DNA from: Calothrix sp. PCC 6303 | Lineage (GTDB): Bacteria > Cyanobacteriota > Cyanobacteriia > Cyanobacteriales > Nostocaceae | Direction of reading: 5' to 3' | DNA: 64,000 nucleotides | Assembly: GCF_000317435.1 (NCBI RefSeq) | Contig: NC_019751.1 | Location: 3,410,001 to 3,474,000, forward strand | Shown: piece after piece, positions 1 through 8,496 of the stretch | Layout: each line of letters opens with the position of its first letter | How positions within the stretch are numbered: position 1 is the stretch's first letter | Translations under genes and position numbers: made by a program | Notes under the pieces: generated by a model | Told to the model about the DNA's origin: nothing | The model's input: the letters and a program-made list of their open reading frames with translations, nothing else | Databases searched by the model: none

Positions 1-459
1 ATCGATCGTCAAGAGTTGCAAGCTGTCTTTGCTGCTGAAGGTGATGCAGTTACAACCAAGTTGATCAAAGATCGGAAAACCGGGAAGTGTCGTGGTTTTG
101 GTTTTATCACCGTCAATAGTGATGAACACGCTGATGAAGTTATTGAAAAATATAACGGTCAGATGTTTAAAGACTCACCCATTAAGATTGAAAAAGCTTT
201 ACCTCGTACCAAAGGTGAAGAAGGTGAAGAACAACCAACACCCAAAGCTGCTGGTAGCGGTGCTGCTGCGAACACAAGTCCAAGCTTACCCAGAGAAGCG
301 AAGAAAAGCGGTGCCAAAAAATCCCGTCGCGGGAGTGGTGGTGGAGTTAGAGAAACTTCAACATCTACCGTTGATGGAGATGGAATTCGTCCCGATCCTC
401 GCTGGGCAAATGAATTAGAAAAGCTCAAGCAAATGTTAGCAGCCCAAACCACAAACTAA
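1..459 (+). CDS. RRM-domain RNA-binding protein (5' end outside window)
   Basis: The reading frame is open from the first base, so the start codon and the first beta strand (RNP2) lie upstream of the window. The visible part holds the second half of a single RNA recognition motif, with the RNP1 motif KCRGFGFITV near codon 27, followed by a basic, Gly/Ser/Lys-rich tail (KKSGAKKSRRGSGGG). This is the usual shape of cyanobacterial Rbp proteins, which bind RNA through one RRM and have a flexible tail. The tail here is longer than in the cold-regulated Rbp types and ends with a short helical stretch (ELEKLKQMLA). Which Rbp paralogue it is cannot be told. Confidence 0.9.
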   Translation: MDRQELQAVFAAEGDAVTTKLIKDRKTGKCRGFGFITVNSDEHADEVIEKYNGQMFKDSPIKIEKALPRTKGEEGEEQPTPKAAGSGAAANTSPSLPREAKKSGAKKSRRGSGGGVRETSTSTVDGDGIRPDPRWANELEKLKQMLAAQTTN

Positions 460-473
460 TTGGTGCTATGTTT

Positions 474-531
474 ACTCAGGTTAAAAATTAAAAATCAAGT
501 TAATTTGATTTTTAATTTTTAATTATCTGAG
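474..531. terminator. Bidirectional AT-rich hairpin between convergent genes
   Basis: Two perfect 18-base arms (481-498 and 505-522) face each other across a 6-base loop, and outer bases (CTCAG/CTGAG) extend the pairing. The arms are A-rich then T-rich, so each strand ends in a U-rich run. It lies between the convergent RRM gene and the hypothetical gene at 541-945, where a shared terminator is expected. Confidence 0.65.
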
Positions 532-540
532 ACTCAAAAA

Positions 541-945
541 TTACTCGAACGAGATTTGAAGCAAATTTTGAAAATGCGATCGCACTTGCTGATTAAAGAC
601 TGATCTTTGGTCAAATTTCTCTGTACGTGTGGGTTTTCTCTCTCCATCCAACACCCAACCGTAATCACTGGCAAGACGTAGCTTATTAGAGACATCAGAA
701 ATAGAAACAAATAATTCAGTTGCCGGACTATTATCCACACCTTGCACGCGGAAAACATAGTTAAAAGTGTTTTGTTTTCCTGGTGCGACAGTTGACGGTT
801 GTCCGTATTTTGCCATCAATAGCGATCGCACTTCCTCAACTAACCCAGGTTTTTCGATATCTTCTAGAGTCCTCACTGCCAAAGTCAGAGCAAAATAAAA
901 ATTATCAACTGGAACAAAATCTAACTGCATAGTGCTGGCGATCAT
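541..945 (-). CDS. Hypothetical protein, 134 aa
   Basis: I do not recognise a named family. It is a soluble, mixed alpha/beta protein with no signal peptide or membrane segment; its middle part contains a run (NTFNYVFRVQGVDNSPATEL) that looks like beta strand. The ATG at 945 has a GGGGAG box about 10 bases upstream; a second in-frame ATG lies five codons later (MQLDFVP). It converges on the RRM gene and shares the hairpin between them. Composition and codon use resemble the neighbours, so I take it to be a real gene. Confidence 0.6.
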   Translation of the reverse strand: MIASTMQLDFVPVDNFYFALTLAVRTLEDIEKPGLVEEVRSLLMAKYGQPSTVAPGKQNTFNYVFRVQGVDNSPATELFVSISDVSNKLRLASDYGWVLDGERKPTRTEKFDQRSVFNQQVRSHFQNLLQISFE

Positions 946-1569
946 TTACCAACTCACTCCCCATATCAAATAAGTGTGGATCATCGCTGCTCATCAACCA
1001 TGATTTCTCAGCATATCAGGAGGTGGTTTTGATTCCCAAAGTTTCTCTAAATTTAGGAGAAATCAAAAAATAAAATTGATTCAGCAATTCAACTATATAT
1101 TTATTCATATTTTGTAATAATATAATTTTATACAAGCTACTGATAAAGTAATTATAGATAAAAGTATCTATAGATACAAAATAATAAATATCTTATGTAT
1201 AACATAATGCCTAGTTAGCCAGAGACAAGCACATAAACTAGATCCAGTTGAACACTTAAAACCTTTGTTAAATATGCATTATTCACTTATGTAAGCCGTA
1301 AAAATTTTAGTCAAAAATTCTGTAATAGCAAATCCGTCAACAGACCAATTGTTGATTACATCTGTGTGAAAATTGACTACCTTACCATAAGAAAAACCAA
1401 TGTATATACTTAGATATTTCAACATATATCTACTAGTGGATGTGTCACTTTCTTGCATATACTAAATTAAAATAAAGATTACTTAACCTTCCCCCAATCT
1501 CAACAAATTCGTGGTAAGCGCATACCCGATACCCGCTAGTACCTCGACAACATAAAAAACCAACAAACT
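946..1569. other. 624-bp AT-rich intergenic region without a gene
   Basis: It separates two divergent genes and must hold the promoters of both the hypothetical gene and the glycosyltransferase gene. It is very AT-rich, with many short TATA-like runs at 1080-1200. I found no open frame, tRNA or clear repeat. No promoter could be assigned with confidence. Confidence 0.5.
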
Positions 1570-2844
1570 ATGAACTCTAAAGCAGGACAACGCATCGCCT
1601 TAATTTCAGTGCATGGAGACCCCGCGATTGAAATTGGTAAAGAAGAAGCTGGAGGACAAAATGTTTACGTGCGTCATGTGGGTGAGGCACTGGCTCGACT
1701 AGGATGGCAAGTTGACATGTATACCCGTCGCATCAGTGCGGCACAGGATGCAATCGTTCAACACAGCCCCAACTGCCGAACAATTAGATTGCAAGCAGGG
1801 AACCTAGAATTTGTTCCCCGCGACAACCTATTTGAATATTTGCCGGAGTTTATCAAAAACTTCCAGTTATTTCAAAAGCAGCATAATTTATCCTACGAAC
1901 TAGTACATACGAATTACTGGTTATCAAGCTGGGTGGGAATGCGTCTCAAAGAACTTATCGGTTGCAAGCAAGTTCACACATACCACTCAATTGGAGCGGT
2001 AAAATATAACACAATCAATGACATTCCCCCTATTGCCACCAAGCGTTTAGAGGTTGAGCGTCAAATCTTAGAAACAGCAGAAACAATTGTAGCTACAAGT
2101 CCCCAAGAAAAAGCGCACATGCGTCAACTGCTTTCCACCAAAGGAAACATCAATATAATTCCTTGTGGGACAGACATACATAGCTTTGGTTCCATCGAAA
2201 GACAAGCAGCACGAGCAGAACTAGAACTTGATGCCGAAGCAAAATTAGTTTTATATGTTGGAAGATTTGATCAGCGTAAAGGTATCGAAACCTTAGTTAG
2301 AGCAGTACGTGAATCAAAATTCTTTGGTAATGAACAACTGCGAGTCATAATTGGTGGTGGTAGTGTACCTGGACAAAGCGATGGCATCGAACGCGATCGC
2401 ATCGAAGCTATAGTTAAAGAATTGGGAATGACAGACTTCGTTAAATTCCCAGGTCGTCTTAGCCAAGACATTCTCCCCACATACTACGCAGCATCTGATG
2501 TCTGTGTAGTTCCCAGCCACTATGAACCCTTTGGATTAGTGGCAATTGAAGCCATGGCAAGCGGTACCCCCGTAGTTGCTAGCGATGTCGGTGGACTTCA
2601 ATTTACAGTCGTCCCCGAAGAAACAGGTTTGCTAGCACCTCCCCAAAACTTTGCCGCATTTGCCACAGCAATCGATCGAATTTTAGAAGATACTGAATGG
2701 CGCGATAAACTAGGCAAAACTGCTAAAAAGCATGTTCAAAGCAATTTTAGTTGGGATGGAGTCGCATCTCAATTAAGTGAACTGTATAGTGAAATATTGC
2801 AGCCAGCCCTGATTCTCGAAGAGATTGCCCTACTAAGTAAATAA
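1570..2844 (+). CDS. GT4 glycosyltransferase, probable minimal sucrose-phosphate synthase
   Basis: A 424-residue GT-B fold enzyme. The N-terminus reads ISVHGDP then EAGGQNVYVRHVG, the glycine-rich acceptor/donor loop typical of sucrose synthase and sucrose-phosphate synthase relatives. The C-terminal half has the GT4 donor site with the E-x7-E motif (EPFGLVAIEAMASGTPVV). In heterocystous cyanobacteria, sucrose-phosphate synthases of about 420 residues lack the fused phosphatase domain, and this length fits them. The predicted reaction is UDP- or ADP-glucose plus fructose-6-phosphate giving sucrose-6-phosphate, in the cytoplasm. No phosphatase gene lies nearby. Another GT4 specificity is possible, so I give no symbol. 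Confidence 0.75.
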   Translation: MNSKAGQRIALISVHGDPAIEIGKEEAGGQNVYVRHVGEALARLGWQVDMYTRRISAAQDAIVQHSPNCRTIRLQAGNLEFVPRDNLFEYLPEFIKNFQLFQKQHNLSYELVHTNYWLSSWVGMRLKELIGCKQVHTYHSIGAVKYNTINDIPPIATKRLEVERQILETAETIVATSPQEKAHMRQLLSTKGNINIIPCGTDIHSFGSIERQAARAELELDAEAKLVLYVGRFDQRKGIETLVRAVRESKFFGNEQLRVIIGGGSVPGQSDGIERDRIEAIVKELGMTDFVKFPGRLSQDILPTYYAASDVCVVPSHYEPFGLVAIEAMASGTPVVASDVGGLQFTVVPEETGLLAPPQNFAAFATAIDRILEDTEWRDKLGKTAKKHVQSNFSWDGVASQLSELYSEILQPALILEEIALLSK

Positions 2845-2969
2845 AATTCATTACCTATAGCGGTTTTCAGATGAGTGAAATACGTTGATCTTACTCCCCT
2901 TCCCTTGCTCTTAAGGGGTTGGGGGTTAGGTCGGTGTATTGAATACAAGCGATAAATGCTACTACTACT

Positions 2970-3131
2970 ACTTTGAACTGGACGAAAAGCATTCAAATAA
3001 TTGACTAAATTATAGAATTCCCCTGACTGCAACCATAATTTTCCCGTACCACTAAAATGGCAAACTAGTCCCTCTCCACCCAAAACACCAGTTTTGAGCG
3101 AATTAAACGACAAACCACCAACCATGTTCAC
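2970..3131 (-). pseudogene. C-terminal fragment of an AIM24-family protein
   Basis: The minus-strand frame starting at 3131 encodes VGGLSFNSLKTGVLGGEG followed by LVCHFSGTGKLWLQS, which matches the C-terminal end of AIM24/TIGR00266 proteins. The family is normally well over 200 residues, and only about 50 recognisable residues remain. The frame then runs into unrelated sequence up to a stop at 2769. Just upstream (3154-3165) lies an inverted-repeat end that also bounds the element at 12980-13104, so an insertion or deletion event may have removed the 5' part. Inferred remnant. Confidence 0.6.
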
Positions 3132-3153
3132 ACTATAATTTAGGTTATTTAAA

Positions 3154-3165
3154 TTGGAAGTCCCT
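3154..3165. repeat. Solo element end TTGGAAGTCCCT
   Basis: The same 12-base end, with similar flanks (an upstream GGT(T)ATTT run, then TTATA), closes the element at 12980-13104. Here only one end is visible, next to the truncated AIM24 fragment. Confidence 0.5.
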
Positions 3166-3226
3166 TATAGAAAATCTAGGGAATTCAAGTGTACACCGTG
3201 GGACAGAGCCTAGGAACCAGTAGAGT

Positions 3227-3724
3227 TTATGCACTTAGTTGATGCTGCTGACTGCGGTGGGAATTAACTACATCAAATCGAATAGTGCTAGCAGCCCAGT
3301 CCTTTAAATCGGGTGCTAACCATACCAATTTTCGTAAGATTTCGTCGTTTACCCATAACACCAAAGGGAAATCAAATTTCTTCCGCAATTCATCCCGCAT
3401 CAGGTTGGTGGAGGCAATCAGATTATTAATGGCGATCACAGACTCTAAACCATGAATCATAAGAGCTTCAGGGTTTTTTCCATCAAGATTTTTAACGATA
3501 GTGGAATATAAAGTATCTGATGTCGGTGACAGTGTAATTTGTCTAATATTAGTAGATGAAAATTCCTTAAGTAAACTCACTGCATCTCGCTGACGCTGTA
3601 AAGAGTTGCAGCAAGCTAACAACAGGGAGAACTCTCCGCAGGAAACAGCGATCGCTCTTGCCAGAGTTCTGGTTGCTGTCGTACATTCTATAGTAGTTTT
3701 TGATGCATTTACTAAACTAAACAT
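3227..3724 (-). CDS. Orphan N-terminal domain of a cyanobacterial STAND/TPR-type protein
   Basis: This 165-residue protein has the features of the N-terminal domain of large cyanobacterial ATPase-TPR proteins: LARAIAVSCGEFSLLLACCN, then TLYSTIVKNLDGKNPEALMI, HGLESVIAINNLIASTN and FPLVLWVNDEILRKLVWLAP. In those proteins it is followed by an ATPase and TPRs; here the frame ends shortly after the domain (FDVVNSHRSQQHQLSA). It may be a truncated remnant or a free-standing adaptor. The downstream 3166-3226 stretch has no continuation. The family assignment rests on remembered sequence patterns; the function is unknown. Confidence 0.5.
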   Translation of the reverse strand: MFSLVNASKTTIECTTATRTLARAIAVSCGEFSLLLACCNSLQRQRDAVSLLKEFSSTNIRQITLSPTSDTLYSTIVKNLDGKNPEALMIHGLESVIAINNLIASTNLMRDELRKKFDFPLVLWVNDEILRKLVWLAPDLKDWAASTIRFDVVNSHRSQQHQLSA

Positions 3725-4074
3725 AGTATTTCAGTTTTTTAAAATTAGTAGTATCAATGAAAACCAAGCACTCCATCGCCATCAGCTAAGATTTTAAATA
3801 GTGAGTAGCTGTGTTCACACCGTATATATTAGATAGCCTGTCACAATTCTATTCATGCTTATGGTTTTCAGGGTGCGGTGTATGACCCCACACTAGTGAT
3901 TAAGTGTCAGAAAAATATAATAGTATTAATACTTAGGAAAAGGACTAGTTATATGAAAAAATTCGACTTTGATTTAAGTAATTTCTAAGTAAACCTCGCC
4001 CATCATAAAAAGTGGAGTTTCCTCATTGCGGTGCGAAATAGACGAGGTTTAATATCTGAATAATTTTAAAATTG
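3725..4074. other. 350-bp intergenic region with a possible 11-codon ORF
   Basis: Mostly AT-rich. A tiny frame at 3954-3989 would encode MKKFDFDLSNF, preceded by purine-rich AGGAAAAGG. Downstream, AAACCTCG (about 3992) and CGAGGTTT (about 4044) could pair as a long stem ahead of the DUF2231 stop. No other gene is visible. Confidence 0.3.
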
Positions 4075-6815
4075 TTATGGATAGTTGGGATTACCGTTAC
4101 CAATTACCGAAATTTTGTGGCGGTAAACAAGCTCTCCACCATACCACCCAGAGATACCCAAAGCTGTAGCAGCAATCAGTGAGATCGTAATTCCCCAAGG
4201 TAAAACCCCACTGACGGGATCATTCCAGCGAATCGCTAAGTTAATAGTAGTTAGCATTAATACAGTAATATTGAGAGCCATATGTGCCCAACCAGCAGTA
4301 CGTTTGCGAACCCGTTCGATGCGTAAAAAATCCAGCATTCCTGTAACTGCGGCTGCAATTCCCCCAGCTAAACCACCAATAATTAGCCAATAGGCAGCAA
4401 TTGCCCAGAAATTATCCCGAATAAACCAAAAAATAACATCGCTTAAGGTTGCTCCCACTAAGAAAGCGACTGGAAATTGGACAAGAATCGGGTGAATCGG
4501 ATGTCCGAGTACGGCGACTGGTTAGAGTCGATGTGGGGTATTATCCCCAGCACCTCTCTGTTAGAACCGTGCGTACGCATTTCTGTGTACACGGCTCCCG
4601 ATATTCTTAAGGGATAATCCTTTTGCTCATGTGTATATAATCATGACAAGATTCGTGTATTGCTAGAAGATTTTTAGGTTTCCAGTTGTCATGATTTTCG
4701 TCAATGTGATGTAGATGTACTCGTTCTTCACTCGTAAATTTTAGTCCACAGTGACCACATGTATGGTTTTGCTTTTGTAAAGCTTTAGAGGTTGCTCCGT
4801 CATATAATTTACTGTTGCGTTCGCTCCAGTAGATTAAGTCTCCATCGTAGGGGGATTTATTTCCTTTGACCATGACATAACTGAATTCGGAGTAAGGGAC
4901 TGCGGGAAATGCTTTTTCAATCAACTTCGTTGTTGATTCTCGCGTTAGCTTCGTCTCCTTGTTGAAGATTTTCCATGTTCTGAGTCTGGTGTGCCAGAGT
5001 GAAAACCTTGACCCGTCCATTTTGCAGAAGCGATGGTAGTTTCTCCATCCTCTAACTATAGGCGCTAGCTTTTTGGCTTTTACCTTAGAACCATAATTGG
5101 AGCAGTTAATAATAGCTTTTAATTTCTGACGGAATTTTTTGAAGTTGTCCTTTGAAGGGGTACTTCTGAATTTTCCGTTACTTTGCACTTTAAAGTGCCA
5201 GCCAAGGAAATCGAAGCCATCTGTCGCAGCGGTTATCTTGGTTTTCTTTTCGCTTACTTTCATTCCTCTTGCTGCTAAAAAACTGTCAATATCGGCAAGT
5301 ATTTTTTGTGCATCGTCTTGAGGTCTGATTATTATTACCATGTCATCCGCGTAGCGTATTGATGGTTCTGTAATATCTTTTCCTGCGGTTTTGTTAGTAA
5401 TTTTAGAACCATTTCTGTGGTATCTGTGAATACTTTCAATTCCGTTTAAGGCGATGTTAGCTAAGAGTGGACTCACGACTCCACCTTGTGGTGTACCTTG
5501 TTCTGGAAATTCCGGGTTTATTCCGGCTTTTAGGCATCGGAATATTCCTAATTTAACCCCTTTTGGGGCGATAAGATTTTCCATTATAGATGTGTGTGAT
5601 ATCCTGTCGAAGCACTTTTCAATATCAAGTTCTATAACTCTTTTATTGATTCCATTGTTATTGGAGCGAAGATGGGTGAGTAGGACTGTCTGGGCATCAT
5701 GTGCCGAGCGTCCGCTTCTGAACCCGTAACTTCGAGCATGGAAGGTTGCTTCGTGTGCTGGTTCTAAAGCATATTTTGCGAGGCATTGCCAAGCTCTATC
5801 TGCCATAGTTGGAATTTTAAGCATTCTGGTAGTCCCATCTTTTTTGGGGATGGGGATTTCCCGTAGTCCCTGGTGTTTCCAGTTATTACATGATGCTTTA
5901 AGCAGTTCTGATAGCTCGAATCTCTCACGAAATGTAAGGGACTTTTTACCGTCGATTCCTGCTGTTTTCTTGCCAGCATTTAATTGTGATACTTGTCTAA
6001 TTGCCAAGAATCTAGCCGCGCAGGATTTCAGAATAAGTTTTTGTAAGGACCGCGCTTTCTGCTTGTTTCCTGCTTCAACTGCTTTGAACACTCTCTTTTG
6101 TAGGCGGAATAACTCTTTGCGAAATTTCTTCCACGGTAGATTCTTCCAAGATTCACTAGTCTCGTGACTGTGCCTAATCATGCTCTTCTCCATTAAGTGT
6201 TTTCTGAATACCTTGCAGCAATTACGCCGCATCCTACCCGAATCAAAGGAATTCTGTATCTCGTCTTACCTACCTGGGATTCGACAGTCCCAAGACCTTT
6301 GGCTCGTTTTTATTCGTTCCCTCAGATGATTGATTGTTCCGTTAGGTAGTGCCAATTTAACCATCAGACCCCCAGATTCTTGCCACTGTCCAAGTACTTA
6401 ACGCGGCGGGGATTAACTCTGATGAAGTCGGGTTCTGAGGATATGTCCCGCTTGCGTATAGGTCACTTTTCTAGGCATCGGTTTTACCGTGGGAACTCCC
6501 CATTAGCGCCAGTGTCCACCCATAACGGTAGTCTGATTGCGCCCTGTTCCTAGCTTCACTCTATAGATAACGAGTCTATTCGGTGTAGGCAGATAGGGAT
6601 TCAAGCATGAACCTTGCTGGTAGGACTTACACCTACATAATCTGAGAGTTCAACCATTGTTGGTTGGCTTAGTTATGTACGGGCTGATTACCGTGATTCA
6701 CTAAGCAACGAATCGCACTACTTGGTACGCCTGTATCATGGAATTCGCGGCTGTCACTCTCAAGTATTTTAGGAATATTTGGGTATGGTGTGGTACTTTG
6801 CTCTTGTGTATCCAT
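4075..6815 (-). CDS. DUF2231 membrane protein gene interrupted by a group II intron
   Basis: Exon 1 runs from an ATG at 6815 to 6719 and exon 2 from 4520 to the stop at 4075. Joining them gives a 180-residue protein with no frameshift: ...FHDTGVPS, then T33 as a codon split by the intron, then VAVLGHPIHPILVQFPVAF, the conserved N-terminus of DUF2231 proteins. About four hydrophobic segments follow. The part downstream of the intron alone has an open frame from a GTG at 4458 but lacks the conserved GHPIHP motif. The function of the family is unknown; it is an integral membrane protein. Expression of the full protein would need splicing of the 2198-nt intron. Confidence 0.85.
4564..4597 (-). 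ncRNA. Group II intron domain V
   Basis: A 34-nt hairpin reading GAGCCGTGTACACAG, then AAATGCGTACGCACGGTTC on the minus strand. This is the catalytic domain V form, with paired GAGCCGU and ACGGUUC ends. It sits downstream of the maturase stop, as in other bacterial group II introns. Confidence 0.9.
4607..6181 (-). CDS. Group II intron reverse transcriptase/maturase with HNH endonuclease
   Basis: The protein has 524 residues from the ATG at 6181, which follows GGAG by six bases; upstream in-frame ATGs at 6232 and 6190 are less well placed. It contains RT fingers/palm with GKKTAGIDGKK, TPQGGVVSPLLANI and the catalytic RYADDMVII, then a maturase (X) region (PIVRGWRNYHRFCKMD). The C-terminal HNH domain has a zinc-binding CGHCG, the HLHHID motif and a final ESCHDYIH. 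It would help the intron RNA fold and splice, cut the second DNA strand and prime reverse transcription during retrohoming. All key motifs are present, so it is probably active. Confidence 0.95.
   Translation of the reverse strand: MIRHSHETSESWKNLPWKKFRKELFRLQKRVFKAVEAGNKQKARSLQKLILKSCAARFLAIRQVSQLNAGKKTAGIDGKKSLTFRERFELSELLKASCNNWKHQGLREIPIPKKDGTTRMLKIPTMADRAWQCLAKYALEPAHEATFHARSYGFRSGRSAHDAQTVLLTHLRSNNNGINKRVIELDIEKCFDRISHTSIMENLIAPKGVKLGIFRCLKAGINPEFPEQGTPQGGVVSPLLANIALNGIESIHRYHRNGSKITNKTAGKDITEPSIRYADDMVIIIRPQDDAQKILADIDSFLAARGMKVSEKKTKITAATDGFDFLGWHFKVQSNGKFRSTPSKDNFKKFRQKLKAIINCSNYGSKVKAKKLAPIVRGWRNYHRFCKMDGSRFSLWHTRLRTWKIFNKETKLTRESTTKLIEKAFPAVPYSEFSYVMVKGNKSPYDGDLIYWSERNSKLYDGATSKALQKQNHTCGHCGLKFTSEERVHLHHIDENHDNWKPKNLLAIHESCHDYIHMSKRIIP
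6390..6396 (-). other. Exon-binding site 1 (EBS1) of the group II intron
   Basis: The minus strand reads TACTTGG, the exact reverse complement of CCAAGTA, the last seven bases of exon 1 (6725-6719). A weaker EBS2 candidate at 6454-6458 pairs with GCGTA just upstream in the exon. Confidence 0.75.
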
Positions 6816-7128
6816 TGTTTTAAATTAATTGTTGAGTCAATTTATCCAAGCTTCAGTAATCAACATCATTTCTCTACGCTGATAATGTTTGATTTTTCTT
6901 CTGTAAATCTAGGAAATTGCTTCGTGATTTTTATCTATCTAACGATGGAGCAATCAATTAGATTTCATCTATCGAAAATGATAGATGACTCAATTGTTAA
7001 ACAGTTGATTTTTGTATATCCTGAGTTTCCCCACTAATCACTCAAAAGTAAGATGAAGGTTAATTAGGATCTGTGGCAACCTGATATTAAGCGAGTAAAA
7101 ACTCATCCGATTCGAGGAGAACACACAA

Positions 7129-8169
7129 ATGGTTGCTACTTTAGATGATACTAAGCGCTCTGCTATTGCTACGAAGTTGGCAGACATGAAGCAAATTCAA
7201 GAATTGTTGATTGCTAACGAGCAACAGTTTTTACAAGAATGTAAAGATCCAGAAATTAGCGATCGCTTCCGCAAAATGCTTGAAGATGATCAAAAAAATA
7301 TGGGAATTTTAGACACCGTAGTCATACAGTACGGTATACAAACCAAATCTGAAGAAACCATCACCCGCATGGTGGAAAAGATTCAAGAATTGATGAAAGG
7401 TTCAGAATTAAGCTTGTATGAAAAAGTCTTCCAACATGAATTACTGAAGCACCAACAAGTAATGACTGGTTTGACTATTCATAAAGCAGCACAGAAAGTC
7501 GGTGCTGACGTAATGATGGCAATTGGACCTCTAAACACCATCAACTTTGAAAACCGCGCTCACCAAGAACAACTTAAGGGTGTTCTGGAAATATTAGGTG
7601 TCCGCGAACTCACCGGACAAGATGCTGATCAAGGTATTTGGGCAAGAGTCCAGGATGCAGCATCTGCCTTTAGTGGTGCCGTTGGTAGTGCTATTACCCA
7701 AGGTTCTGACAAAAAAGATATGAATATCCAGGATGTGATTCGCCTGGATCATGGTAAGGTTAACACCTTATTCACCCAACTATTGGCAACTGACGATTCA
7801 CAAAAAATCCAAGAGTACTTCGGTCAAATCTACAAAGATTTGTTAGTACACTCGATTGCGGAAGAAAAAGTTGTATATCCTACAGTTCGTCCTTTCTATG
7901 GAGAAGGTGATACCCAGGAGTTGTATGATGAACAAGCTGAATTGAAAGCGATGTTAGACCAAGCTAAGGCGATCTCAACATCCTCACCTCAATTCAAAGA
8001 AAAAATTAAGCAAATCATAGATGCAGTTGGCGATCATATTCGTCAAGAAGAAACTACAATGTTTGCAGCTATTCGCAACAACCTCAGTAGCGAACAAAGC
8101 GAACAATTGGCTACCAGGTTTAAAGCTGCTAAGAGCGAAGAACAGCAAAAGATGGCTGGTATGCGCTAG
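7129..8169 (+). CDS. Hemerythrin HHE-domain protein with N-terminal helical domain
   Basis: A 346-residue, largely helical protein. The C-terminal half carries hemerythrin-type iron ligands: IRLDHGKVN, then LLVHSIAEEKVVYP and VGDHIRQEETTMF, with the H...HxxxE...HxxxE spacing of the HHE family that binds a di-iron centre and often O2 or NO. The N-terminal half (about 1-160) is a separate helical bundle with further His/Glu-rich helices (FQHELLKHQQ). GAGGAG lies 8-10 bases before the ATG. It diverges from the DUF2231 gene with about 310 bp between them. The role in stress or gas sensing is inferred from the family only. Confidence 0.85.
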   Translation: MVATLDDTKRSAIATKLADMKQIQELLIANEQQFLQECKDPEISDRFRKMLEDDQKNMGILDTVVIQYGIQTKSEETITRMVEKIQELMKGSELSLYEKVFQHELLKHQQVMTGLTIHKAAQKVGADVMMAIGPLNTINFENRAHQEQLKGVLEILGVRELTGQDADQGIWARVQDAASAFSGAVGSAITQGSDKKDMNIQDVIRLDHGKVNTLFTQLLATDDSQKIQEYFGQIYKDLLVHSIAEEKVVYPTVRPFYGEGDTQELYDEQAELKAMLDQAKAISTSSPQFKEKIKQIIDAVGDHIRQEETTMFAAIRNNLSSEQSEQLATRFKAAKSEEQQKMAGMR

Positions 8170-8311
8170 ATGAAATTTTGGACGGATGGAGTGATGAGGT
8201 GGTAGTTCACCGCTTCATTCGTCAATTAATTTCCTTCTATCATTAGACAGCTTTAAAAATGTATAGGTGCCTCCTTCCTTATGTCTGTAAGGCTTTGATA
8301 TTGGCACAGTC

Positions 8312-8426
8312 CAGTAGTCTAGTCTGTCAACATAAACATGATGGTTGTAGAGACGTAGCAGTGCTACGTCTCTACAAAACTGTGGATTTCTAGACAACCG
8401 TCAAAATATAACTGACAGACCACTAG
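8312..8426. mobile_element. MITE-like element, CTAGTAGTCTGTCAA family (copy 1)
   Basis: Imperfect inverted ends (CTAGTCTGTCAA at the left, TGACAGACCACTAG at the right) enclose a perfect core palindrome, GTAGAGACGTAGC with its mirror (8347-8375). Read in reverse it aligns with the element at 33705-33815 over its whole length. No coding capacity. It fills most of the 327-bp gap between the hemerythrin and lipoate-ligase genes. Confidence 0.6.
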
Positions 8427-8496
8427 AGAAAAGGGGCTTTATCTGCGTATAGTAATAGTATTCAGTACCTGAAAAATTGGGCTTTTTGGATTATTT

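Larger units (their letters stand above)
4521..6718 (-). mobile_element. Group II intron, complete (2198 nt)
   Basis: On the minus strand the element begins GTGCGATTCG at 6718 and ends GACTCTAAC at 4521, the expected 5' GUGYG and 3' AY ends. It contains a folded 5' region (6233-6718), a reverse transcriptase gene, a classic domain V (4564-4597) and a domain VI-like stem (about 4522-4562). TACTTGG in the 5' region (6390-6396) is perfectly complementary to the last seven exon bases CCAAGTA. Everything needed for splicing and retrohoming looks intact. Confidence 0.92.

Noticed and set aside
3954-3989. 11-codon frame MKKFDFDLSNF with a purine-rich box upstream
   Set aside because: Too short to support without conservation or expression data; recorded only in the intergenic entry.
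6738-7037. Plus-strand frame of 99 codons upstream of the hemerythrin gene
   Set aside because: Its 5' part is antisense to exon 1 of the DUF2231 gene and the rest is AT-rich intergenic DNA with no recognisable protein features.
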